Part shown: one piece after another, positions 9,077 through 17,182 of the stretch | How the letters are laid out: each line of letters opens with the position of its first letter | Position numbering within the stretch: position 1 is the first letter of the stretch | Source: Chitinophagaceae bacterium | Lineage (GTDB): Bacteria > Bacteroidota > Bacteroidia > Chitinophagales > UBA10324 | DNA: 64,000 nt | Reading direction: 5' to 3' | NCBI GenBank assembly: GCA_016704325.1 | Contig: JADJAG010000007.1 | Span: 248,001 to 312,000 of the forward strand | Position numbers and translations under genes: made by a program | Notes under the pieces: generated by a model | The model's database searches: none | Told to the model about the DNA's origin: nothing | Seen by the model: the letters and a program-made list of their open reading frames with translations, nothing else

Positions 9077-10135
9077 TCAGGCAAATTTCAAAGTGCGTTT
9101 TTCATCGTTACTTTTGATTGCCAGTTCAATAATCTTTATCGTATTTCTCGCCTGTTGCGGTGTAACGGCCAATGGAGAATTCATTCGCAGGGTTGCATAA
9201 AGGCTTAGATAGAATTCCCGGTAATCACCCCTTTCACTTTCGATCTTTGTTATTAGTTGCCGGCTAGCTGACTCCGTAATTATTGTTCCATGAAGTGCAG
9301 CAGGTTCTATTCCCCATGCAGGATAAGTCAATGGAGTCAGCCCGTTTTTCAACGCTTCTTCCTGTACATCCATTCCATACTTAACAAAAGAGCCATTCGT
9401 GCCAGAGAGGATAAAATGTGGAAGCATGGAATTGACAAGCATACCGGCTTTTAGCGTCACTTTTAATCCCGGATAGAAGAGCAGCAATTCAAAGTGATCA
9501 ACTACAAGACTGCCCGGCCTTTGTATTTGAAGGTTAGCAAATAATTCGTCCGGTAAGCCAAATAAAAGAACGGCCTGATCAATCAGGTGCGATCCGAGAT
9601 CATAGAGAATACCGGAAGCCTCCGTTGGTTCTTCTTTCCACGATCCTGCCTTCAGTGTTTTTCGGAAGCGATCAAAATGTGCTTCATATTCGACCAGCTT
9701 ACCCAGAGAATTATTTTCTATAATTTTTTGAACGGTCTTGAAATCGCTGTCCCATCTCCTGTTGTGGTGAACTGTAATGATCTGTTGTTTACTGTCTGCA
9801 AGATCAATCAGGGTATCTGCTTGCGCCGAATTTATAGTAAATGGTTTTTCTACTACAACCTGCTTACCTTTAACCAACGCTTTCCGCGCAAGCTCGAAAT
9901 GTGCACTGTTTGGTGTAGCGATGATGACTAACTCAATGGATGGATCATTAATTAAAGTTGCAGGATCAGATACGATCCTGGTTGTAGGATAAAGTGACTG
10001 AGCCGTGGATGCCGACTTTTCATTTGCAGTCGAAATCATAGCAAGGTTAAAGTGGGGAATACTGGAAATAATTGGAGCATGAAAAATGCTGCCCCCGGTT
10101 CCGAATCCAATTAAGCCGGTATTTATTTTATCCAT
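9077..10135 (-). CDS. Gfo/Idh/MocA-family oxidoreductase
   Basis: This is a 352-residue cytoplasmic NAD(P)-dependent dehydrogenase. The N-terminal Rossmann fold has the dinucleotide motif GLIGFGTGGSIFHAPI (the GxGxxG equivalent), and the family EKP motif is present as VVVEKPFTINSAQAD near residue 95. The C-terminal alpha/beta half (about 125-340) includes GILYDLGSHLIDQA, where the G-S-H-L-I-D stretch is typical of the substrate side. Substrates in the family are usually sugars, inositols or pyrroles; the one used here cannot be read from the sequence. The TAnnTTTG box 4 nt upstream of the ATG suggests a leaderless or near-leaderless mRNA. Confidence 0.88.
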   Translation of the reverse strand: MDKINTGLIGFGTGGSIFHAPIISSIPHFNLAMISTANEKSASTAQSLYPTTRIVSDPATLINDPSIELVIIATPNSAHFELARKALVKGKQVVVEKPFTINSAQADTLIDLADSKQQIITVHHNRRWDSDFKTVQKIIENNSLGKLVEYEAHFDRFRKTLKAGSWKEEPTEASGILYDLGSHLIDQAVLLFGLPDELFANLQIQRPGSLVVDHFELLLFYPGLKVTLKAGMLVNSMLPHFILSGTNGSFVKYGMDVQEEALKNGLTPLTYPAWGIEPAALHGTIITESASRQLITKIESERGDYREFYLSLYATLRMNSPLAVTPQQARNTIKIIELAIKSNDEKRTLKFA

Positions 10136-10139
10136 AACT

Positions 10140-10147
10140 CAAATGTA
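10140..10147 (-). promoter_or_regulatory. -7 box TACATTTG almost abutting the oxidoreductase start
   Basis: On the minus strand TACATTTG is followed by AGTT and then ATG. If it is used, the transcript would start at or within the start codon. No TTTG is evident at the -33 distance. Confidence 0.3.
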
Positions 10148-10164
10148 GCGTAAACATTTAATGG

Positions 10165-10282
10165 TGAATTACCTATGGAAATGAAAAAAAGCGCAGCATT
10201 ATTGAACAGGATCACTTATTGAGGAACGGTTCCATTTAGCCAAATATTTAAACAGAAGTTGCGCGTCAATTTGGTAGACACC
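10165..10282 (+). repeat. Truncated copy of the GGTTCCAT-containing dispersed repeat
   Basis: The stretch from about 10203 (AACAGGATCACTTATTGAGG) to the TTTGGTAGACACC ending at 10282 aligns along its length with 16930-17005 on the same strand and, in reverse complement, with 37037-37110. This copy lacks the GCAAAG core. Its right end resembles the inverted-repeat terminus of the MITE-like family. The left boundary is uncertain. Confidence 0.6.
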
Positions 10283-10292
10283 TCTTTATCTG

Positions 10293-10566
10293 GGGTGTAC
10301 GACAAATGCAATAGCGTAATTGCAAAATTTAAAGGCTTGTGAATTAATAGAAAGTTAGAAACAATTGAAAGTCACCCCGGGGCCCCTCGAAGGGGCGCCT
10401 CACACCTTAACCTTTCTGTGGCTACATTGAAGATTGATCGTTCAAATTGAACTATATGCTAAGCTAATATTTTGCTACGAAGCGACAGAAAGGATCATGA
10501 GAAAGGAGCCCCTTGACGGGCCAGGGGTGATTTTATTGCTTCATCATACTAAATTGTCGCACACCC
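10293..10566. mobile_element. MITE-like element, 274 bp, with 8-bp target duplication
   Basis: The ends are GGGTGTACGAC (10293-10303) and GTCGCACACCC (10556-10566), inverted with one mismatch. The perfect direct repeat TTTATCTG flanks it at 10285-10292 and 10567-10574. The interior folds back on itself: the stretch with GCCCCTCGAAGGGGC near 10382 is matched in reverse near 10507-10530. It encodes no protein I can support. The right end sits only about 14 bp upstream of the miaB -33 element. Confidence 0.8.
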
Positions 10567-10579
10567 TTTATCTGCATTA

Positions 10580-10612
10580 TTGTCTGTTTTGCCTGTCAAA
10601 TTGCTATATTTG
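10580..10612 (+). promoter_or_regulatory. Promoter of miaB
   Basis: TTG at 10580-10582, a 22-nt spacer and TATATTTG at 10605-10612 precede the ATG at 10636 by 23 nt. The promoter lies just outside the right target duplication of the MITE-like element. Confidence 0.5.
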
Positions 10613-10635
10613 CCGGGCAATTTTTAACTTAAACA

Positions 10636-12096
10636 ATGCAAGAGACGTTAGATATTTCCTCCATAATGCACGATGAAAGCAGGCAGGGGGAAGCATTTAC
10701 CATAAAGCAAGTTAAATCAGAAAAAGAGGGCAACCGCCAATTCTATATTGAAAGTTATGGCTGTGCCATGAATTTTAGTGATTCAGAGATCATCGCCGCT
10801 ATATTAATAAAGGAAGGGTTCAAAGCTACCCGGCATTTTATGGAAGCGGACCTGATATTGGTGAATACCTGTTCGATCCGTGAAAATGCAGAACAGCGTG
10901 TACGGCAGCGACTTACCGAATTCAGCAAAGCGAAAAAGCAGAATCCGTCAGCAATTATTGGCGTGCTTGGTTGTATGGCCGAAAGGTTGAAATCTAAATT
11001 CCTGGAAGAGGAAAAAATTGTAGACATCGTGCTTGGCCCTGATGCTTATCGTGATCTGCCAGTACTGGTTGCACGTGCCGAAGATGGACAACGTTCAGTG
11101 AATGTATTGTTGTCGCGTGAAGAAACCTATGCCGATATAAATCCTGTTCGCCTTAATAGCAATGGTATTACCGCTTTCATATCCATCATGCGTGGTTGTA
11201 ATAACATGTGTTCTTTCTGTGTGGTACCTTTTACACGGGGGCGTGAACGCAGCCGCGATCCACATTCTATTGTTGCCGAAGCCACTGATTTATTTGCGAA
11301 AGGCTACCGCGAAGTAACGTTGCTTGGACAGAACGTTGATTCATACCATTGGCAACCAGGCTGGGGTGGCGAGACTTATAATTTTGCAAAACTGCTTGAA
11401 AGTGTTGCTAAGATCAATCCTTTGTTACGTGTAAGGTTTTCTACATCGCATCCTAAAGATATTACGGATGAAGTGTTGCACACTATGGCTGCACATCACA
11501 ACATGTGTAAGCATATCCATTTGCCTGTTCAATCAGGAAGTTCCGCAGTATTGAAGCGTATGAACAGAACCTATGACCGTGAATGGTATCTGGAAAGAGT
11601 GGAAACAATTCGGAAATTACTTCCCGGTTGCGGAATCACTACGGATATTATAACAGGTTTTTGCGGCGAAACTGATGCGGAACATAGTGATACATTGTCC
11701 ATGATGGAAACCGTTAAGTATAACATGGCATACATGTTTAGTTATTCAGAAAGACCGGGAACACCTGCAGCTAAAAATTTTAAGGATGATGTACCGGTTG
11801 CATTAAAAGCAAAGCGCCTTTCGGAAATTGTAGACTTGCAACATCAGCATCAGCAAGAGTTGCACAGCCTGGAACCGGGCAAAGTGTATGAAGTGCTTGC
11901 AGAAGGAATTTCAAAAAGGTCAAAGGAGCATTTGTTTGGAAGAACTTCTGAAAATAAAGTAATCATCTTCCCGAGAAATGAAGTACAGTTGGGCGATTAT
12001 GTTTACGTGCAGGTTAAAGAGTTTACATCGGCCACCTTGTTTGGTGAGATAATTAATTTGAATTCAAAAAGTGAAATTAACAGGCAGCACAAATAA
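10636..12096 (+). CDS. miaB: tRNA-2-methylthio-N6-dimethylallyladenosine synthase MiaB
   Basis: This is a 486-residue radical-SAM methylthiotransferase that adds a methylthio group to isopentenyl-A37 of tRNAs. The N-terminal UPF0004 domain carries the cluster-binding cysteines (YGCAMNFSDSE with C43, NTCSIREN, LGCMAE). The radical-SAM CxxxCxxC motif is C188/C192/C195 (MRGCNNMCSFC), followed by RGRERSR and a GITTDIITGFCGET block. A C-terminal TRAM domain covers about 410-478. The ATG at 10636 fits the promoter. It is the first gene of a same-strand run through secG at 15875, an order common in the Bacteroidota. Confidence 0.95.
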   Translation: MQETLDISSIMHDESRQGEAFTIKQVKSEKEGNRQFYIESYGCAMNFSDSEIIAAILIKEGFKATRHFMEADLILVNTCSIRENAEQRVRQRLTEFSKAKKQNPSAIIGVLGCMAERLKSKFLEEEKIVDIVLGPDAYRDLPVLVARAEDGQRSVNVLLSREETYADINPVRLNSNGITAFISIMRGCNNMCSFCVVPFTRGRERSRDPHSIVAEATDLFAKGYREVTLLGQNVDSYHWQPGWGGETYNFAKLLESVAKINPLLRVRFSTSHPKDITDEVLHTMAAHHNMCKHIHLPVQSGSSAVLKRMNRTYDREWYLERVETIRKLLPGCGITTDIITGFCGETDAEHSDTLSMMETVKYNMAYMFSYSERPGTPAAKNFKDDVPVALKAKRLSEIVDLQHQHQQELHSLEPGKVYEVLAEGISKRSKEHLFGRTSENKVIIFPRNEVQLGDYVYVQVKEFTSATLFGEIINLNSKSEINRQHK

Positions 12097-12192
12097 ATTA
12101 ACCGAGTTAATGATATCGGTAAGTACAGGTAATCAAACTCAAAGACTTACATCGTATCAGTTTATTCATTCAACAGCATCTTAAACTAACTT

Positions 12193-13386
12193 GTGGATAC
12201 GCAATCTATAAAACAACGGTTCGGAATAATAGGTAATTCACCCGGACTTAACCAGGCACTAAGTGTCGCCGTATTGGTAGCACCTACAGATCTTAGCACC
12301 TTGATCACCGGCGAAAGTGGGGTAGGTAAGGAGGTGTTTTCTCAGATTATACATCAACTAAGTCCAAGAAAACACAATCCTTTTATCGCCGTCAACTGCG
12401 GCGCAATACCTGAAGGAACTATTGACTCAGAACTCTTTGGGCATGAAAAGGGATCGTTTACCGGGGCACATGAAGGCCGTAAAGGGTATTTTGAAACAGT
12501 AAACGGCGGCACCATTTTTCTCGATGAGATAGGGGAGTTGCCGCTTGGCACACAGGCGCGTTTGCTGCGGGTGTTGGAGTCGCAGGAATTTATCCGTGTG
12601 GGTTCATCAAAAGTGCAGAAGACCGATGTTCGGGTTATTGCTGCCACGAATGTGAATTTGCTGGAGCGTGTGCACATGGGACGTTTTCGGGAGGATTTGT
12701 ATTACAGGTTAAATACGGTCCCTATCACCGTTACCCCATTACGGGAGCGTAAAGATGATATCCCGGTGCTCTTCCGGAAATTCTGTATTGATTTTGCCGA
12801 AAAATACAAACGCACACCCATTCAGTTAGATGAAGCTGCGAAAAATCTGCTCATCAATTATTCCTGGCCAGGCAACGTGCGTGAACTGAAAAATATGGCA
12901 GAGCAGGTTTCCGTGTTGTCGAGGGAGAAACTCGTTACAGCAAATGAATTGCATGCTTTTATTCCGAATGCACCTGAAAGTAATTTGCCAATGCTTATGG
13001 CAGGCTCAAACCATGGTGGTGATTTCTCGGAAAGAGAATTATTGTATAAAGTGTTGTTTGATATGCGTAGCGATATTAACGACCTGAAGAAAGTAGTGTA
13101 TGGCCTTATGCCTTCTGACCAACGGGAACAGGGTGTCATGGCAAATGCCGTAACTGCAGTTTATCCTGAAGTGAAATCACATTCTGATAAACCAATCGTT
13201 ATTGATGCAACCCACACAAAACCAATAGAGGTGGAAGAATCATTGTCACTGATGGACAAAGAAAAGGAAATGATTCAGCGTGCATTGAAAAAACACAGGC
13301 AAAAGCGAAAGGACGCTGCACGGGATCTCGGCATTTCCGAAAGAACGCTCTACAGGAAAATTAAAGAGTATAAAATAGCCGAGTAA
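12193..13386 (+). CDS. Sigma-54-dependent activator (AAA+ and Fis HTH, no sensor domain)
   Basis: This 397-residue activator starts at GTG 12193. The AAA+ domain occupies about 12-240: Walker A GESGVGKE at 40-47, the sigma-54 contact loop GSFTGA at 87-92 (the common form is GAFTGA), Walker B GGTIFLDEIGELP, and an RLNTVPITVTPLRERKDDIP block. A linker of about 100 residues leads to a C-terminal Fis-type helix-turn-helix (RKDAARDLGISERTLYRKIKEY). There is no receiver, GAF or PAS domain, so activity must be controlled by partner protein, level or nucleotide. It sits between miaB and lptE; the target promoters are unknown. Confidence 0.92.
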   Translation: MDTQSIKQRFGIIGNSPGLNQALSVAVLVAPTDLSTLITGESGVGKEVFSQIIHQLSPRKHNPFIAVNCGAIPEGTIDSELFGHEKGSFTGAHEGRKGYFETVNGGTIFLDEIGELPLGTQARLLRVLESQEFIRVGSSKVQKTDVRVIAATNVNLLERVHMGRFREDLYYRLNTVPITVTPLRERKDDIPVLFRKFCIDFAEKYKRTPIQLDEAAKNLLINYSWPGNVRELKNMAEQVSVLSREKLVTANELHAFIPNAPESNLPMLMAGSNHGGDFSERELLYKVLFDMRSDINDLKKVVYGLMPSDQREQGVMANAVTAVYPEVKSHSDKPIVIDATHTKPIEVEESLSLMDKEKEMIQRALKKHRQKRKDAARDLGISERTLYRKIKEYKIAE

Positions 13387-13397
13387 CAACTGCAGCA

Positions 13398-13916
13398 ATG
13401 GAAAAACTACGAAATAAGTTTACTGGCTTCCTGGTTGGCGTAATGTGCTTTTTGGCAATAGCCGGCTGTGGTGTCTATTCTTTTACAGGTGCATCTATTG
13501 ACCCCAATGTAAAAACCTATACGGTTCATCCATTTGTGAACCAGGCACCAATTGTAGTAGCATCACTTGCAAATTCCATGACGGAAGCATTGCGGTTTAA
13601 GTTTGTTACCGGCACCAACCTCAAGCAACTGGAGAGCGGTGGCGATTTGGAATTCCAGGCTGTAATCACCGGTTACCAGGTATTGCCGGTCGCTCCGCAG
13701 GCAAATGAAATAGCAGCAGTAAACCGTTTAACAATAACCATAAGTGTAGAATATATCAACCATCAGAATGAGAAGCAGTCATGGAACAGTACTTTCAGCC
13801 GCTATGCCGACTATGATAGTAATAAAGATCTTTCAACGGTTCAGGAACAGCTGATTAAAGATATTAATGAGCAGTTGGTGGATGATATTTTTAATAAATC
13901 AGTTGTAAATTGGTGA
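13398..13916 (+). CDS. lptE: LptE-family outer-membrane lipoprotein
   Basis: This 172-residue lipoprotein has a signal peptide ending in the lipobox IAGC, with lipidated C24. The mature N-terminus GVYSFTGASIDPNVKTYTVHPF and the predicted alpha/beta fold are typical of Bacteroidota LptE, the plug protein of the LptD/E machine that inserts LPS in the outer membrane. It is 12 bp downstream of the sigma-54 activator and 1 bp upstream of the next gene, so it is probably co-transcribed. The assignment rests on the N-terminal pattern and context, since LptE sequences diverge strongly. Confidence 0.85.
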   Translation: MEKLRNKFTGFLVGVMCFLAIAGCGVYSFTGASIDPNVKTYTVHPFVNQAPIVVASLANSMTEALRFKFVTGTNLKQLESGGDLEFQAVITGYQVLPVAPQANEIAAVNRLTITISVEYINHQNEKQSWNSTFSRYADYDSNKDLSTVQEQLIKDINEQLVDDIFNKSVVNW

Positions 13917-13917
13917 C

Positions 13918-15522
13918 ATGAATGCAAATGACCTTCAATACCTGATTGAACACCCGGAAGCAGTACGTACAATTGATAAAGTTTCGCTGGAACAGTTAAC
14001 CAGGGAACATCCCTATTTTTCAGCAGTTTATAGCCTTATTGCTAAGCGTGCAAAGCTTCACAAAGAATCAAGCTTTGAATCAAAATTGAATCTGGCTGCG
14101 GCTTATACGGAAGACAGGGTGCGTTTATATGAGTTTATGCAGGAGCCATTGGAAGTTTTTGTGCCAACAACTGTAGCATTGGAACAAATTGCTCCTGAAA
14201 CAATCCCTGTTGCAATTCAGGAGTCGGAAGACAGCGAATTGAAAAATCTATTACTGTCTATACATGAAAGGAAACAACAATTTTTAGCAACGGATATAGT
14301 GGCTGCCCGTGAAACCAGTGAGCAAAAAGATGTTGAAGAACTGGAGATCCTGCATGAACTCAAAGCTGCCGGATCAGAGTTTTCACCCATTCCATTTGAT
14401 GTTGCCGAAGAAGATGCTGAACCTATTGACACCGGAATTGATGCAGTTGAATTGGAAATGTTGCAGAAAATGGAGCAACAGATTGAAGAGCAAATAGCTC
14501 ATGACCGCAAAGAAGAATTCATAATTATCAATGAATCAGCCGGCGACGGGGAATATGTTCCGCTGCATGAATTGCTTAGTGAAGAAGCGGAAGACTCCTT
14601 TATTGAAGAGCATGATCCCGAAGTCGCATCCATTTCCGTTATAGAGGAAGAATTTATTTTACGCGACCTTGATCAGGATATTAAATTGTATGAAATTGGT
14701 GCATTAGCAAATGCTGAAGGTCCAATTTTGGTGGAACAGGAAGCAAGTGCCGGCATGGACTTACCTGATGAAGGCGAAATAGAAGCGATAAAGTCAGTAG
14801 CGTTCGAAATGGTGAAGCAGGACACCGTATTCAAACTAGATGAATTGCAGCTCGTTAATCTGAAAGGCGGTGGTGGTGCAGAATATATACCCATGGAAGT
14901 TAATGAGCTTCCTGATCAAACGGAATCACTACCATTATCAGGCGAGACTGAATCGATTCATCAGCTGGAAAATGCCTCTGTAAAACAGGAAACGGTAGAA
15001 GGCATCATGAAACCGGAAATTGTCCATGAGGAAGAATCTTCACTTAGATTTACGGAGCATGTCCCTTCTCCGGGCGCCTTCCTGCCCGGCAAATCGTACA
15101 GCTTTATAGGCTGGCTTCAATTCTTTAAACCGGAAACAACAAAAAGCACGACAATAACCCGCGAAAACAAGAACAAGGTTAGTTCAGCAAAAGAAGAGCT
15201 GATTGAGAATAATACCGGTGAAGATGATATTGACCTTTTTAGCGAAGGGGTGCGCGAAGAAGGAGAAAATATCGACAGAATTGTTGCTTCACTGCGGCAT
15301 GAGCCGGTTGAAGGGACAGAATTACTCCTTTCTCCCTCTGATCTTGCCCGCAAAAGCATAGAGCTGGACGATGACCTGGTTTCTGAAACGTTGGCCACAA
15401 TTTATGAGTCACAAGGGCTCATTAGCAAGGCCATTCACATGTATGCCAGGCTTAGTTTGAAATTTCCCGAAAAAAGCCTTTTCTTTGCCGCTCGAATTAA
15501 AGAGTTAAAAAGCAAAAAATAA
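13918..15522 (+). CDS. Acidic conserved protein with TPR-like C-terminus
   Basis: This 534-residue, strongly acidic, apparently cytoplasmic protein has no signal peptide or membrane helix. The N-terminal 50 residues (LQYLIEHPEAV ... LEQLTREHPYFSAVYSLIAK) and the C-terminal 45 (LVSETLATIYESQGLISKAIHMYARLSLKFPEKSLFFAARIKEL, a TPR-like helical pair) are what is conserved in homologues found between lptE and secG in this phylum. The long middle is Glu/Asp-rich, repetitive and probably disordered. The function is unknown. The position suggests a link to envelope biogenesis or secretion, but that is inference. Confidence 0.75.
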   Translation: MNANDLQYLIEHPEAVRTIDKVSLEQLTREHPYFSAVYSLIAKRAKLHKESSFESKLNLAAAYTEDRVRLYEFMQEPLEVFVPTTVALEQIAPETIPVAIQESEDSELKNLLLSIHERKQQFLATDIVAARETSEQKDVEELEILHELKAAGSEFSPIPFDVAEEDAEPIDTGIDAVELEMLQKMEQQIEEQIAHDRKEEFIIINESAGDGEYVPLHELLSEEAEDSFIEEHDPEVASISVIEEEFILRDLDQDIKLYEIGALANAEGPILVEQEASAGMDLPDEGEIEAIKSVAFEMVKQDTVFKLDELQLVNLKGGGGAEYIPMEVNELPDQTESLPLSGETESIHQLENASVKQETVEGIMKPEIVHEEESSLRFTEHVPSPGAFLPGKSYSFIGWLQFFKPETTKSTTITRENKNKVSSAKEELIENNTGEDDIDLFSEGVREEGENIDRIVASLRHEPVEGTELLLSPSDLARKSIELDDDLVSETLATIYESQGLISKAIHMYARLSLKFPEKSLFFAARIKELKSKK

Positions 15523-15524
15523 TC

Positions 15525-15875
15525 ATGTATTCCTTCATCATTGTACTAATCATCATTGCCTGCGTCCTCCTGATGCTTGTTGTGTTGATTCAAAATCCCA
15601 AAGGCGGTGGCTTGAGTTCTTCTTTCGGTGGCTTGTCAAATCAGATTCTCGGCGTAAAAAGAACAACTGATTTTCTGGAGAAAGCAACCTGGACATTAAT
15701 CATTGCAATAGCAGCGCTCAGTTTATCTACTTTGTTATTCTTAGGTTCACCTTCTGATGCGCCTGCCGGGCCACAATCCGAGCTGGAAAATATTGACCTC
15801 GGTGGTTCTTCAGCAATTCCAAACCTGCCTCCCGCAACAGAAACAATTACTGACAGTACCACGCAGACACCATAG
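15525..15875 (+). CDS. secG: Preprotein translocase subunit SecG
   Basis: This 116-residue inner-membrane subunit of SecYEG has two hydrophobic segments (about 1-22 and 50-73) flanking the conserved loop LIQNPKGGGLSSSFGGLSNQILGVKRTTDFLEKATW. The C-terminal 40 residues are a polar, Pro/Ser-rich tail common in Bacteroidota SecG. The gene starts 3 bp after the preceding stop and ends the miaB-to-secG run; a terminator follows at 15898. Confidence 0.92.
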   Translation: MYSFIIVLIIIACVLLMLVVLIQNPKGGGLSSSFGGLSNQILGVKRTTDFLEKATWTLIIAIAALSLSTLLFLGSPSDAPAGPQSELENIDLGGSSAIPNLPPATETITDSTTQTP

Positions 15876-15897
15876 CTTTAAAAAGTAACGTAACAGA

Positions 15898-15931
15898 AAA
15901 GGTCGTTGTATCCGGTACAGCGACCTTTTTG
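15898..15931 (+). terminator. Rho-independent terminator after secG
   Basis: A 13-bp stem with one G-T pair (AAAGGTCGTTGTA with TACAGCGACCTTT), a TCCGG loop and a TTTTTGTTTT tail. Confidence 0.88.
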
Positions 15932-15998
15932 TTTTACTTTATTGATCTTTCAGAAGCCGCGTTGAATCAGGTGACTGACTTTCATTCACTGTTATGAA

Positions 15999-16718
15999 TC
16001 AGTTGCCCTGGGTATACAGGTAACGCACTAATGATCGCTTTGCCACCGGCAAAAGTGTTTCCCTTAAAGGATAGTCAGTCCTGGTTTCTACTGCATAAGC
16101 GGCAGGGTTTGGCAGATGCTGGAATTCTTTAATCAGTTGAAATTTTATTTCTTCAAAAGTATTGCTGAAACTGTGTGCATAGTTCCCGATAAATTCTGTT
16201 TTGATACCTCTGAATTTCTCATTCGCATTTTCGAAAATGGTAATCTGGTAGCCATACACACAGGTCTCCTTCGAAGTTTTTTTAGAAAGCATCAGGTATC
16301 CTTCGTCTTTGTTTAAAGAAACAATGCCTACCGGGAAAATGGTAAGGTCTTCTTCTACTTCCTGGTAAATTTCCTTGCCTTCTTCCAGGTGCCTTTGCAT
16401 AAGGGGAATGGAATAGTCAATGATAGCTTCCACTTCTTCCATATAGCTTTCATCGGCAATCATCTTCCCAAACTCAACCCTGAAGTTTTCAAAGTCGATA
16501 CGGCTTATTTTTTTGGGAAAAGTATTGGTTGCAAATGTCTTATACTTCTTAATGGTAAGCAGGTTGTTGTAATGCAGCACAAGGTCTGCCAGTACAGGGT
16601 ATAATTTTCTTTCATCAAAATGGAGGCCGACCTGCTGCAGATAATCCAAAAGAATATATTTTTTGTATTCAAAATCCAGCAAGCCTTCTGTCAACCAGTT
16701 CACAGGCAGTTGTGTCAT
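15999..16718 (-). CDS. Conserved hypothetical protein
   Basis: This is a 239-residue soluble protein with no signal peptide. The N-terminal TQLPVNWLTEGLLDFEYKKYILLDYLQ stretch and the alternating charged helices suggest a mainly alpha-helical N-terminal half, and the C-terminal 100 residues look beta-rich (VGIVSLNKDEGYLML, CVYGYQITIF). The protein type is familiar in Bacteroidota genomes as an uncharacterised family, but I do not recognise a named domain. It is convergent with secG, and a degenerate MITE-like element sits immediately upstream. Confidence 0.7.
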   Translation of the reverse strand: MTQLPVNWLTEGLLDFEYKKYILLDYLQQVGLHFDERKLYPVLADLVLHYNNLLTIKKYKTFATNTFPKKISRIDFENFRVEFGKMIADESYMEEVEAIIDYSIPLMQRHLEEGKEIYQEVEEDLTIFPVGIVSLNKDEGYLMLSKKTSKETCVYGYQITIFENANEKFRGIKTEFIGNYAHSFSNTFEEIKFQLIKEFQHLPNPAAYAVETRTDYPLRETLLPVAKRSLVRYLYTQGN

Positions 16719-16785
16719 ACTGTCTCTTGATTTAGTCCCACTATGTTACAAAAAAAAACCTGATGATATGCAAAAGTCATTTTTA

Positions 16786-17006
16786 GGGTGCATACCAAAT
16801 TCGCTGGTCAAGACAATATCTTATAAAAGGCCTTTTAAAGTTAGCATGAAAAAGGCAAAGCTGGCAGAACCGGATTGAGCAGTTTCTTTGCGGGCTTTAC
16901 GACCGTTGCGAGACAAAATATCCAATTGAAACAGGATCACTATGTGAGTAACGTTTCCATTTAACCAACTCTTTAAACTGAACTTGGGCGTAAGTTGGGT
17001 ATGCAA
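16786..17006. mobile_element. Degenerate MITE-like element with GCAAAG core
   Basis: The left end GGGTGCATACCAAATTCG (16786-16803) is inverted relative to the right end around 16988-17006 (CGTAAGTTGGGTATGCAA). The flanks CATTTTTA (16778-16785) and CATTTTTT (17007-17014) agree in 7 of 8 bases. Read in reverse complement, the interior follows the order of the 37-kb element: GGTTAAATGGAAAC, GATCCTGTTTCAATTG, then the GCAAAG-type unit (CTCGCAACGGTCGTAAAG). It has no coding capacity. Confidence 0.65.
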
Positions 17007-17161
17007 CATTTTTTGAATCCTGTGAATGCAACGATCGTAAGTATGAGTTTGCCGATTGCGCCCGGCAAGAATTAGTTTTTTTATGTTTGGGCAAGTATGA
17101 ACCGATGCCTTGTAAAAAGATGCCGAAAGACGTCGTTAACGGCAAATCCAACCGCTTTGAA

Positions 17162-17169
17162 TACCTTTG
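17162..17169 (+). promoter_or_regulatory. -7 box TACCTTTG of rnr
   Basis: An exact TAnnTTTG lies 13 nt before the ATG at 17183. It lies inside the longer open frame beginning at 17087, which argues against that upstream start. Confidence 0.45.
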
Positions 17170-17182
17170 TTTCACATTTTAT

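Noticed and set aside
10434..10676. 80-codon ORF upstream of miaB
   Set aside because: It runs across the MITE-like element and the miaB promoter into the miaB start, and has no recognisable protein features.
17087..17182. Upstream extension of RNase R from a TTG codon
   Set aside because: The 32 extra codons contain the -7 promoter box and do not look like the family N-terminus.
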